Shown one piece after another: positions 35,496 to 42,832 of a stretch of DNA of 64,000 nucleotides. The DNA lies in NCBI GenBank assembly GCA_019973575.1, contig BPUI01000001.1, positions 1,376,342 to 1,440,341 of the forward strand, given 5' to 3'. Every line of letters begins with the position of its first letter. The first letter of the stretch is position 1. Under the pieces are notes generated by a model that searched no databases, had not been told where the DNA came from, and saw only the letters and a program-made list of their open reading frames with translations. Both the position numbers and the translations under genes were made by a program. The stretch is from Gemmatimonadetes bacterium T265. GTDB lineage: Bacteria; Gemmatimonadota; Gemmatimonadetes; Gemmatimonadales; Gemmatimonadaceae.

Positions 35496-37382
35496 ATGCC
35501 GCGCCAGATCCCGACCCGCGCCCTCGGCGCAATGTCCGCCGCCCTCGCGTTCGCCGCCGCCCGCCCGGCCGCCGCACAGGGCGACGCCCACCCGGGCGAG
35601 TCGCCCCCGGGCGGGTCGGACGTCACCGTCACGGGCCACACCTTCCAGCCCAAGCCGCTCCCCGCCCCGGACGTGTCGGCCCTGCACGTCCCCGCCGGCT
35701 TCCGCCTCACGAAGTTCGCCGAGGGGCTCGGGAACGCGCGCGTGCTGGCCGTCTCGCCCGCGGGGCGGGTGTACGTGACGCGCCGGGCCGACGGCGACGT
35801 GCTGATGCTGGGCGACGACGGCACCGGCCGCGCCAGGGGGGCGCCGGTGCGCGTGGCCAGCCGCCCGGGGCTCCACGGGATCACCTTCTTCGGCGGCAAG
35901 GTCTACCTCGTCACGGTGCACGAGGTGTACGCCGCGGACGTGCTCCCCGACGGGCACTTCGGGCCGCTCGCGATGCTCATCCACGACCTGCCCGACGCCG
36001 GCCAGCACAACGACCGCATGGTCGTCGTCGGCCCCGACAGCGCGCTCTACCTCTCGGTCGGCGCGACGTGCAACGAGTGCGCGGAGCCCAACCCCGAGAA
36101 CGCCACCATCCTGCGCGCCGCGCGCGACGGCTCGTCGCGCGCGATCTTCGCCTCCGGCCTCCGCAACACGATCGGCTACGGCTTCCAGCCCGAGACCGGG
36201 GAACTCTGGGGCTGGGACCAGGGCATGGACTGGCTCGGCGACGACCTGCCGCCCGAGGAGTTCAACCACATCGAAAAGGGGAAGCGCTACGGCTGGCCGT
36301 ACTTCTCGGGCAACAACCTGCCCAACCCGCACCGGCAGGTCGCGCCGGGCGGGATCCCCGACTCCGAGATCGCGAAGGTCAGCACGCCGATGGTGCTCGG
36401 CTACACGGCCCACGCGGCGGGGATGCAGCTGGCGTTCTACGCGGGCGCGGACTCGGGCGCCGCGCGGTTCCCGGCCGAGTACCGCGGGGACGCGTTCGTG
36501 TCGCTGCGCGGGTCGTGGAACCGCAAGCCGCCCGCGGGCTACGAGGTGGTCCGCGTCCACTTCGAGCGCGGCCGGCCGACGTCGATCCGGCCGTTCGTTA
36601 CGGGGTTCGTCACGCCCGACGGCGAGTACGGGCGGCCGTGCGGGATGGCGGTGGCGCGGGACGGCGCGCTGCTCTTTACCGACGACCGCAACGGGGTGAT
36701 CTACCGCGTGGCCTACGCGGGCGGGGCCGGCGGCGCGCCGGGCGCGTCGACCACGTCCGCGACGTCCGCGTCTGCGGCGCCTAACACGCCGCCGGCGGGC
36801 CCGGTCGAGGCGCAGGTGCTGCGCGGCTCGGGCGTGCCGATCGCGATCCGGCGCCCCGAGACCGACGTGGCGGCGGGCGCCGCGGCGCGCCTCACGGTCA
36901 CCTCGTCCGCGTTCGCCGACGGCGCGCCGATCCCCGCGGCGTACTCGCGCTACGAGCAGAACGCGAGTATTCCGCTCGCCTGGAGCGCGGGGCCGGCGGG
37001 GACGCGGTCGTACGTGCTGGTCATGGAAGACCCGGACGTGCCCCGGCCGCCCGTGCCGGTCGTGCACTGGCTCGCGTGGAACGTCCCCGCGGGCGTGACC
37101 GCGCTCCGCGAGGGGCTGCAGGCGCAGGAGCGGCTCGACGACCCGCCGGGGCTGATGCAAGGCCCCACCAGTAGCGGCGCGCCGGGCTACCGCGGCCCGC
37201 GACCCCCGGCGGGCGACCCGCCGCACCACTACCACGTGCAGCTCTTCGCGCTCGACCGGACGCTCGACCTGCCGTTAGGCGCCGACCGCGACCGCGTGCT
37301 CGCGGCAATGCGCGGGCACGTGCTCGCGCGCGGCGAGCTGGTCGGGACGTTCCAGCGCCCCGCGGCGCCGGGCCGGCCGTAG
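35496..37382 (+). CDS. sorbosone-dehydrogenase-like beta-propeller fused to a PEBP domain
   Basis: 628 residues with a signal peptide ending near 'AAAQG'. Residues about 55-405 are a PQQ glucose/sorbosone dehydrogenase-type propeller: 'VPAGFRLTKFAEGLGNARVL', 'GQHNDRMVVVGPDSALYLSVG', 'ASGLRNTIGYGFQPETGELWG', 'GKRYGWPYFSGNN', 'GSWNRKPPAGYEVVRV', 'RPCGMAVARDGALLFTDDRNGVIYRV'. A Ser/Ala/Thr linker leads to a PEBP domain (about 465-620) with 'AYSRYEQNASIPLAW', 'VLVMEDPDVPRPPVPVVHWLAWNVP' and 'HHYHVQLFALD'. Secreted to the periplasm; substrate unknown and PQQ dependence not provable. Such a fusion is uncommon. Divergent from the broken P19-like operon. Confidence 0.85.
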   Translation: MPRQIPTRALGAMSAALAFAAARPAAAQGDAHPGESPPGGSDVTVTGHTFQPKPLPAPDVSALHVPAGFRLTKFAEGLGNARVLAVSPAGRVYVTRRADGDVLMLGDDGTGRARGAPVRVASRPGLHGITFFGGKVYLVTVHEVYAADVLPDGHFGPLAMLIHDLPDAGQHNDRMVVVGPDSALYLSVGATCNECAEPNPENATILRAARDGSSRAIFASGLRNTIGYGFQPETGELWGWDQGMDWLGDDLPPEEFNHIEKGKRYGWPYFSGNNLPNPHRQVAPGGIPDSEIAKVSTPMVLGYTAHAAGMQLAFYAGADSGAARFPAEYRGDAFVSLRGSWNRKPPAGYEVVRVHFERGRPTSIRPFVTGFVTPDGEYGRPCGMAVARDGALLFTDDRNGVIYRVAYAGGAGGAPGASTTSATSASAAPNTPPAGPVEAQVLRGSGVPIAIRRPETDVAAGAAARLTVTSSAFADGAPIPAAYSRYEQNASIPLAWSAGPAGTRSYVLVMEDPDVPRPPVPVVHWLAWNVPAGVTALREGLQAQERLDDPPGLMQGPTSSGAPGYRGPRPPAGDPPHHYHVQLFALDRTLDLPLGADRDRVLAAMRGHVLARGELVGTFQRPAAPGRP

Positions 37383-37415
37383 CGGCCGCGAGCGTTAGGC
37401 GCCCGCGACTTACTG

Positions 37416-37460
37416 GGCCGCCGCGCTACTCGCCGCCGCGCTACTCGCCGCCGCGCTACT
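37416..37460. repeat. 15-bp tandem repeat at a 3' gene end
   Basis: Three copies of CGCCGCCGCGCTACT. Read on the minus strand each copy encodes GGE followed by TAG, so the first copy terminates the gene at 37456 and the others are backup stops. Looks like slippage duplication. Confidence 0.7.
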
Positions 37461-37947
37461 CGCCGCCGAGCGCGTCGTAGGCCGCGGCGGTGGCGAGGCC
37501 GAACACGGCGTGCGCGGCGAGCGACAGCTCGCGCTGCCGCGGCGTCTGGTCGCCGAACGCGGGCACGACGCCGGCCTTCGTGAGTCCGGCCGCCCGGGTG
37601 AAGTTGGCCGCGTAGACGAGCCCGCCTAACAGCAGGCCGTGGACGAGCAGCGGCGGGTGCAGCCGGCTCTGTACGGCGCCGTAGACGGCGCCCCACGCCG
37701 CCATCGCACCCCCGTAGAGCGCCGCCGAGGCGGCCGTGCGCTGGCCGTCCGAGAGGGTCGCGCCCGCCTTCGCGGCGAGCACGTCGACGGCGCCCCGCGT
37801 GGGCGAGGCGAACTCCGCCTGCGGCCCGAGCGCCAGCCGTCCCGACTCCCAGGCGACCTTCATCACGGCGCCGCCGACGAGGGCGGCGAGGGCACCCGTC
37901 AGCGCGGCATCGCCGAGCGACGGGCGGGACTCCTGGGCGTGGCGCAT
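37456..37947 (-). CDS. predicted membrane protein, possibly DUF1440/YagU-like
   Basis: 163 residues with about four hydrophobic segments: 'ALTGALAALVGGAVMKVAWE', 'AASAALYGGAMAAWGAVYGA', 'PPLLVHGLLLGGLVYAANF' and 'AAHAVFGLATAAAYDAL'. The pattern of a glycine-rich first helix with 'MKVAWE', a pair of central helices and a final 'HAVFGLATAAAY' resembles the YagU/DUF1440 inner-membrane family, but I am not sure. No catalytic residue recognised. ATG 37947 gives a short polar N-terminus. The stop lies inside a 15-bp repeat. Confidence 0.55.
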   Translation of the reverse strand: MRHAQESRPSLGDAALTGALAALVGGAVMKVAWESGRLALGPQAEFASPTRGAVDVLAAKAGATLSDGQRTAASAALYGGAMAAWGAVYGAVQSRLHPPLLVHGLLLGGLVYAANFTRAAGLTKAGVVPAFGDQTPRQRELSLAAHAVFGLATAAAYDALGGE

Positions 37948-38160
37948 AGGGGCGGCGTCGCGAACGGGTGGGAGCGGAGGCGCGCGGTGCGACCGCCGTC
38001 TTCGCGGGCGCGTCCGTCGGCAACATTGCGACCAGCGCGGCAGGGCGGCGGCGTGTTCCCGGACCCGGGCGACCGCGGGGCGCGGTGGTGCGCGCCATGC
38101 ACAGCCCCCGCGGTCGCCCGACCGTACCGGGCCAACCCCAACTCCCCGGAGACCCGACCC

Positions 38161-38658
38161 ATGGCGTCCCTCAAATCGTTGCAGGACCTCTACCTCGAGC
38201 AGCTCCGCGACCTCTACAGCGCCGAGCACCAGATCGTCGAGGCGCTCCCCAAGATGGCCGAGGCGGCCACGCACCCCGAGCTCAAGCGCGCCTTCCAGAC
38301 CCACCTCACCCAGAGCCAGCACCAGGCGCGCCGGATCGAGCAAATCTGCGACGGGCTCGGCGAGAGCCCCAAGGGCGAGACGTGCGACGGGATGAAGGGG
38401 CTGCTGAAGGAAGGCGAGAAGACGATGAAGACGAAGGCGAACTCGGACGTGCTCGACGCCGCGCTCATCGCCGACGCGCAGCGCGTCGAGCACTACGAGA
38501 TCGCCGGCTACGGCTGCGTCAAGACGTACGCGCGCCTGCTCGGCCGCGAGCAGGACGTGCAGCTCCTGCAGCAGACCGAGGACGAGGAGGGGCAGACCGA
38601 CAAGCTGCTGACCTCGCTCGCCGAGGGGGCGATCAACCTCGAGGCGGCACGCGCCTAA
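38161..38658 (+). CDS. DUF892/YciE-type ferritin-like protein
   Basis: 165 residues, four-helix bundle of the YciF/YciE family: 'LYLEQLRDLYSAEHQIVEALPKMAE' carries the first Glu ligands, 'TQSQHQARRIEQIC' and 'DAQRVEHYEIAGYGCVKTYARLL' the second set (E, H, E), 'QTEDEEGQTDKLLTSLAE' the last. Di-metal binding is therefore likely. Family members are often induced by general stress. GGAG 13 bp before ATG serves as ribosome-binding site. Ends GCC-TAA-CG. Confidence 0.92.
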   Translation: MASLKSLQDLYLEQLRDLYSAEHQIVEALPKMAEAATHPELKRAFQTHLTQSQHQARRIEQICDGLGESPKGETCDGMKGLLKEGEKTMKTKANSDVLDAALIADAQRVEHYEIAGYGCVKTYARLLGREQDVQLLQQTEDEEGQTDKLLTSLAEGAINLEAARA

Positions 38659-38662
38659 CGTC

Positions 38663-39724
38663 TCACTTGCCGTCGCCGAGCATCGTGGCGATCCAGCGCG
38701 TGCGCGCGAACCGCTCGCACGCGCCCGCGACCGCCACGGTGAGCGGCACCGCGAGCAGCGCGCCGGTCGCGCCCCACAGCCACCCCCAGAACGTCGTCGC
38801 GACGAGCACGACGAGCGGGGACAGTGAGACGCGGCTCGCCGACACCTTGGGGTCGACGAAGTTGCCGATGAAGAACTGGATCGCGCCGAGTCCGAGGAAC
38901 ACCAGCGCGACGTGCCCCGGGCCGTCGCCCTGGATGACGGCGTAGAGCGTCGGTGGGATCACCGAGAGGAACGGCCCGATCGTCTGGATGTAGTTGAGCA
39001 GGAAGGTCGTGAGCGCCCAGGTGAGCGCGCCGTCGAGCCCCACCGCCCACGCGAACGCGCCGGCCGCCGCGCCCGCGACGAGGCTCGTCACCGTGACCGC
39101 CCAGAGGTAGCCACGCACGCGGTGGGCGATGTCGGCCGTGGCGCGCACGGTCTCGTCGCCGCCCGGCGGCCGCAGCGCGCGGCGCGCCTTATCGCGGAAC
39201 GCGCGCACCTCGAGCACGCCGAGGACGTAGTACGCGAACGTGAGGCCGAGCAGGGTGAGCGTCTCCGCGGTCGAGCCGAGCAGCGTCCCGATCGCGGACG
39301 CGATCCCCGAGAGCACGCCGCTGTCGCCGCCGCCCTTGGGCGCGGGCAGCCCGTGCGCGGTGAGCCAGGTGCGGAGCTGCTCGCCGACCGACGTCGCGCG
39401 GCGGACGAGCTCGGGGCCGCGCGCGGTGACCTGCGCGACGCTGAGCGCGACCGCCCCCGCGAGCACCGCCCCGGCCAGCACGACGACGAGCGTCGACGCC
39501 AGCAGCGCGACCCACGAGCGCGTGCGCCGCTCCACCCACAGGTACAGCGGCCACGTGAACGCGATGAGGAAGACGGCGAGCACGAGCGGCAGCGTCACCG
39601 GCTCGCTCAGGCGCAGCGCGGCCACCGTGAGCACGGTCGCGATCACCGCGAGCGCGCGCGTACGGAGGCGGGCGTCGGGGCCCGGCGGCGCCGGCGGCGC
39701 GGACTCGGCGTCGGACGTGCTCAT
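38663..39724 (-). CDS. AI-2E/PerM family membrane transporter
   Basis: 353 residues, seven to eight membrane helices. Characteristic are the paired N-terminal helices (ALAVIATVLTVAALRLSEPV, LVLAVFLIAFTWPLYLW), a central amphipathic domain ('LRTWLTAHGLPAPKGGGDSG'), and the C-terminal half with 'FLLNYIQTIGPFLSVIPPTLYAVIQG' and 'NFVDPKVSASRVSLSPLVVLVATTFWGWLWG'. The family includes putative AI-2 exporters and sodium/proton antiporters; the substrate here is unknown. Convergent with the ferritin-like gene (4-bp gap). Confidence 0.88.
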   Translation of the reverse strand: MSTSDAESAPPAPPGPDARLRTRALAVIATVLTVAALRLSEPVTLPLVLAVFLIAFTWPLYLWVERRTRSWVALLASTLVVVLAGAVLAGAVALSVAQVTARGPELVRRATSVGEQLRTWLTAHGLPAPKGGGDSGVLSGIASAIGTLLGSTAETLTLLGLTFAYYVLGVLEVRAFRDKARRALRPPGGDETVRATADIAHRVRGYLWAVTVTSLVAGAAAGAFAWAVGLDGALTWALTTFLLNYIQTIGPFLSVIPPTLYAVIQGDGPGHVALVFLGLGAIQFFIGNFVDPKVSASRVSLSPLVVLVATTFWGWLWGATGALLAVPLTVAVAGACERFARTRWIATMLGDGK

Positions 39725-39778
39725 CGCGTTCTCACGGCGTGCTCATGCGTCGCGTCTCATCTCATACCTTTCCGCTCC

Positions 39779-40126
39779 ATGTCACACGCATCGACTCCCC
39801 TGACCGTCTACGAGTTGCGCCGGCTCGGCAGCGACTATCTGTGGCGCGCGAACGAGGCGCTGGAGCACGCCCGGCGCGGCGGCCAGGGCGGCGGGGCCTA
39901 CACGCCGGTCCCCGAAACGGCGGCCGAGCACGCGGGACAGTATGTGTTGAGTGAGGGGTCGCTGCGGGGCGCGCTCGCGGCGCTCGACTACCAGCTCGCC
40001 CACCTCGACCCCGGCGAGAACGGGCCGCTGTGGCGGGAGGCGCGCGCGATCCTCGCGGCGGCCGCCGCACACGCCGCGCCGCACCCCGCCCCGTCCGGCA
40101 GCCCTCACTCCGGGCCGCCGGGCTGA
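39779..40126 (+). CDS. conserved-looking hypothetical protein, 115 residues
   Basis: Soluble, helical, rich in Ala, Glu and Arg: 'YELRRLGSDYLWRANEALEHARRGG' and 'GALAALDYQLAHLDPGENGPLWREARAILAAAA'. No signal peptide or membrane segment. Coding bias matches the neighbours (third-position G/C). Family not recognised. It starts 54 bp from the divergent AI-2E gene. Confidence 0.55.
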   Translation: MSHASTPLTVYELRRLGSDYLWRANEALEHARRGGQGGGAYTPVPETAAEHAGQYVLSEGSLRGALAALDYQLAHLDPGENGPLWREARAILAAAAAHAAPHPAPSGSPHSGPPG

Positions 40127-40154
40127 ACGCGCCGGCCGGGCGACTAGCTGGCGC

Positions 40155-40364
40155 TCAGCTGCGCTCGGTCGGCTTCTGCCGGGCGTCGTGGTTGCCGCGG
40201 CTCTCCTGGAACGCGCGGTCCGCGTCCTCGGTTTCCGCGGTCGCCTGGCTGTCGCCCTGCGCATGCGGCGCCCGGCGCTGCGATTCGAGCCGCTTGTACG
40301 CGGGGTCTTCGGCGTCGGGGCCGCCCGCGGGGCGCGCGCCGCTCACATGCTGATCGTCGGCCAC
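40155..40364 (-). CDS. small acidic hypothetical protein, 69 residues
   Basis: GTG start with GGAGAG at a good distance upstream. The product (ADDQHVSGARPAGGPDAEDP, YKRLESQRRAPHAQGD, TEDADRAFQESRGNHDARQ) is highly charged and probably disordered, like small stress-associated hydrophilic proteins. No family recognised; support is the ribosome-binding site and the amino-acid composition. Confidence 0.4.
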   Translation of the reverse strand: MADDQHVSGARPAGGPDAEDPAYKRLESQRRAPHAQGDSQATAETEDADRAFQESRGNHDARQKPTERS

Positions 40365-40623
40365 CGTTTGCTCTCCGGTGATGAGGAAGCCAGGGCGGGC
40401 GGCAGGCAACGTGCCGTAGGGCGGCCGGCGCGGCGGACCTCTTGCAGGAGAGATCTCGACGAAACTGTGTGGGTCGCCGAAGGGTTTCAGGGTGCGCGGG
40501 TGCCACGTGCGCGTACGGCGTGCTCGTCGCGTCGGCCCGAGCGCCCGCGGCCCCGCGCTCGTCTACGCCCCGTAGTTCGCGGCGCATCCGCGTCCTTTTT
40601 TCCGGCCCGTCCCCGGGACCGTC

Positions 40624-41820
40624 ATGCCCATCGTTGGATTGTCCGCGGGCGCGCGTCGCCCGCTCGGCGTCGGGGACCCCGCGCCCGACTTCGCCCTCGC
40701 CGGCGCCGCCGGGCGCGCGCGCCGGCTCTCCGACCTGCGCGGCTCGCCGGTCGTGCTCGCCTTCCCGGCGCACGCGGGCGGGCCGTGGGACCCCGCCCGC
40801 GCGGAGTACGTCGACGCGTACAACCGCCTCGTCGCGCGGGTGCCCGGCGGCGCGGGCGCGCGGCTCCTGCATGTGGGCGGGGCCGCGGGCTGGCGCGAGC
40901 TGACCTTCGCCGACGACGCGGCGGCGATCCCGGTCGTGGCCGAGGACGACGCGGCGGTCGCGCGCGCGTACGGCGCGGCGGACGGGCCCGCGGTGTTCGT
41001 GCTCGACGAGGCGGGCACGGTGCGGTGGCGCTCGGACGACGCGCCGCATCCCGCGGCGCTCCCCCACCCCGACGCGGTGGCCGCGGCGCTCGCCGCGCTC
41101 GCCCCCGGGGACGCGGCGGGCGACGGCGCGGGGGACGCCGGTTGGAGCCGGCGCGCGTTCGTCGCGACGCTCTTCGGCGCGACGCTCGCGCTCGCCCTCG
41201 CGCCCGGGCGGGCGCGGGCCGCGCGCGGCGCGGCGGGCGCGCCGGCGGACGGCGGCGGCGCGGGCCGGACGTTAGGAGCGGCCGTCCCGGTCACCCTCCA
41301 CGTCAACGGGCGCGACCTCGCGCTGCAGCTGGAGCCGCGCGTGACGCTGCTCGACGCGCTCCGCGAGTACGCCGGCCTCACGGGCACCAAGAAGGGGTGC
41401 GCGCACGGCCAGTGCGGCGCCTGCACGGTGCACGTCGAGGGGCGGCGCGTGCTCTCGTGCATGACCCTCGCGGTGATGCAGCAGGGCAAGGCGATCACGA
41501 CGATCGAGGGGCTCGCGCCGGTCCCGGTCGCGCGCGCCGCGGAGGCCGAGCCCGCGGCGGGCCAGAGCCCGGCCGTGCTCCACCCGATGCAGCAGGCGTT
41601 CATCACCCACGACGGCTACCAGTGCGGCTACTGCACGCCCGGGCAGATCATGTCCGCCGTCGCGGTCACGCGCGAGCCGTGGGGCCCCGACGACGCCGAC
41701 GTGCGCGAGGCGATGAGCGGCAACATCTGTCGCTGCGGCGCCTACCCCGGGATCGTCGCCGCCATCCAGGAGGTGCGCGGCCACACGGCCTCGCGCTCCG
41801 CCATGCAGCCCGCCGACTGA
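40624..41820 (+). CDS. 2Fe-2S subunit of molybdenum hydroxylase with N-terminal redoxin-like domain
   Basis: 398 residues. Residues 10-160 resemble an AhpC/TSA redoxin ('GVGDPAPDFALAGAAGRARRLSDLRGSPVVLAFPA', 'GPAVFVLDEAGTVRWRSDDAPHP') but have no Cys where the peroxidatic one should be. At 174-197 a twin-Arg, Tat-like segment (SRRAFVATLFGATLALALA) follows. The C-terminal 175 residues are the two-cluster xanthine-dehydrogenase small-subunit fold: cluster 1 ligands C259, C264, C267, C279 (KKGCAHGQCGACTV), cluster 2 ligands C334, C337, C369, C371 (CGYCTPG, CRCGAYPG). Closest known layout is E. coli PaoA, which has the Tat signal at its N-terminus. First gene of the operon. Confidence 0.88.
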   Translation: MPIVGLSAGARRPLGVGDPAPDFALAGAAGRARRLSDLRGSPVVLAFPAHAGGPWDPARAEYVDAYNRLVARVPGGAGARLLHVGGAAGWRELTFADDAAAIPVVAEDDAAVARAYGAADGPAVFVLDEAGTVRWRSDDAPHPAALPHPDAVAAALAALAPGDAAGDGAGDAGWSRRAFVATLFGATLALALAPGRARAARGAAGAPADGGGAGRTLGAAVPVTLHVNGRDLALQLEPRVTLLDALREYAGLTGTKKGCAHGQCGACTVHVEGRRVLSCMTLAVMQQGKAITTIEGLAPVPVARAAEAEPAAGQSPAVLHPMQQAFITHDGYQCGYCTPGQIMSAVAVTREPWGPDDADVREAMSGNICRCGAYPGIVAAIQEVRGHTASRSAMQPAD

Positions 41821-41836
41821 TGCAGCCCCTCGACCA

Positions 41837-42832
41837 GTGACTCCTTTCGACTACGTCGTCGCGTCCGACGTCGACGCGGCCGTCCGCGCCGGCGCGGCCC
41901 CGGGCACGCGCTTCGTCGCGGGCGGCACCAACCTCGTCGACCTCATGCAGCTCGGCGTCGAGACGCCCTCGCACGTCGTCGACGTCAACGCGCTCGCCGG
42001 GCGCGACCCGGCCCTCGCCGCGGTCGCGGTCCTGCCCGACGGCGGCCTCCGCCTCGGCGCACTCGCGCGGATGAGCGACGTCGGGTGGGACGCGCGCGTG
42101 CGCGAGCGCTACCCCGCGGTGAGCGAGTCGCTCCTGCTCGCCGCGTCGGGGCAGCTCCGCAACATGGCGACGTTGGGCGGCAACGTGCTGCAGCGCACCC
42201 GCTGCCCGTACTTCCGCGACACCGGCACGCCGTGCAACAAGCGCGAGCCCGGCTCCGGCTGCCCGTCGATCCCCGGCTACAACCGCACCAACGCCGTGCT
42301 CGGCACGAGCAAACACTGCATCGCGACGCACCCGTCGGACTTCGCCGTCGCGCTGACGGCGATGGACGCCGTGGTGCGCGTGCGCACGCCGGGCGCGGGC
42401 GAGCGGACGATCCCCTTCCCCGACTTCCACCTCACGCCCGGCGACCACCCCGAGCGCGAGACGGTGCTGCGGCCGGGCGAGTTCATCACCGCGCTCGACC
42501 TGCCGCCGCTCGAGGCCGCGCGGCGCTCGACGTACCGCAAGGTGCGCGACCGCGCGAGCTACGCCTTCGCCCTCGCCTCCGCGGCCGTCGCGCTCGACGT
42601 CCAGGGCGGTACGGTGCGCGACGCGCGCGTCGCGTTAGGCGGCGTCGCCACCAAGCCGTGGCGCGCGCGCGAGGCCGAGCGCGCGCTCGTCGGCCGCCCG
42701 GCGACGGAGGCCACCTTCCGCGCCGCGGCCGACGCGGCGCTCAAGGGCGCCGTGCCCTACCGCGAGAACGCCTTCAAGATCGAACTCGCCAAGCGCACGC
42801 TCGTGCGCGCGCTGACGGAGGTGTCGGCATGA
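41837..42832 (+). CDS. paoB: FAD-binding subunit of molybdenum hydroxylase (PaoB-like)
   Basis: 331 residues. FAD-binding motifs 'RFVAGGTNLVDLMQLG' and 'LAASGQLRNMATLGGNVLQRTRC' plus a C-terminal CO-dehydrogenase-flavoprotein domain ('YRKVRDRASYAFALASAAVAL', 'VALGGVATKPWRAREAE'). The insertion 'RCPYFRDTGTPCNKREPGSGC' followed by 'KHCIATHPSDFAVAL' matches the extra 4Fe-4S site found in PaoB-type subunits. It passes electrons from the 2Fe-2S subunit to the acceptor. GTG start 16 bp after the upstream stop; its stop overlaps the next ATG. Confidence 0.9.
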   Translation: MTPFDYVVASDVDAAVRAGAAPGTRFVAGGTNLVDLMQLGVETPSHVVDVNALAGRDPALAAVAVLPDGGLRLGALARMSDVGWDARVRERYPAVSESLLLAASGQLRNMATLGGNVLQRTRCPYFRDTGTPCNKREPGSGCPSIPGYNRTNAVLGTSKHCIATHPSDFAVALTAMDAVVRVRTPGAGERTIPFPDFHLTPGDHPERETVLRPGEFITALDLPPLEAARRSTYRKVRDRASYAFALASAAVALDVQGGTVRDARVALGGVATKPWRAREAERALVGRPATEATFRAAADAALKGAVPYRENAFKIELAKRTLVRALTEVSA

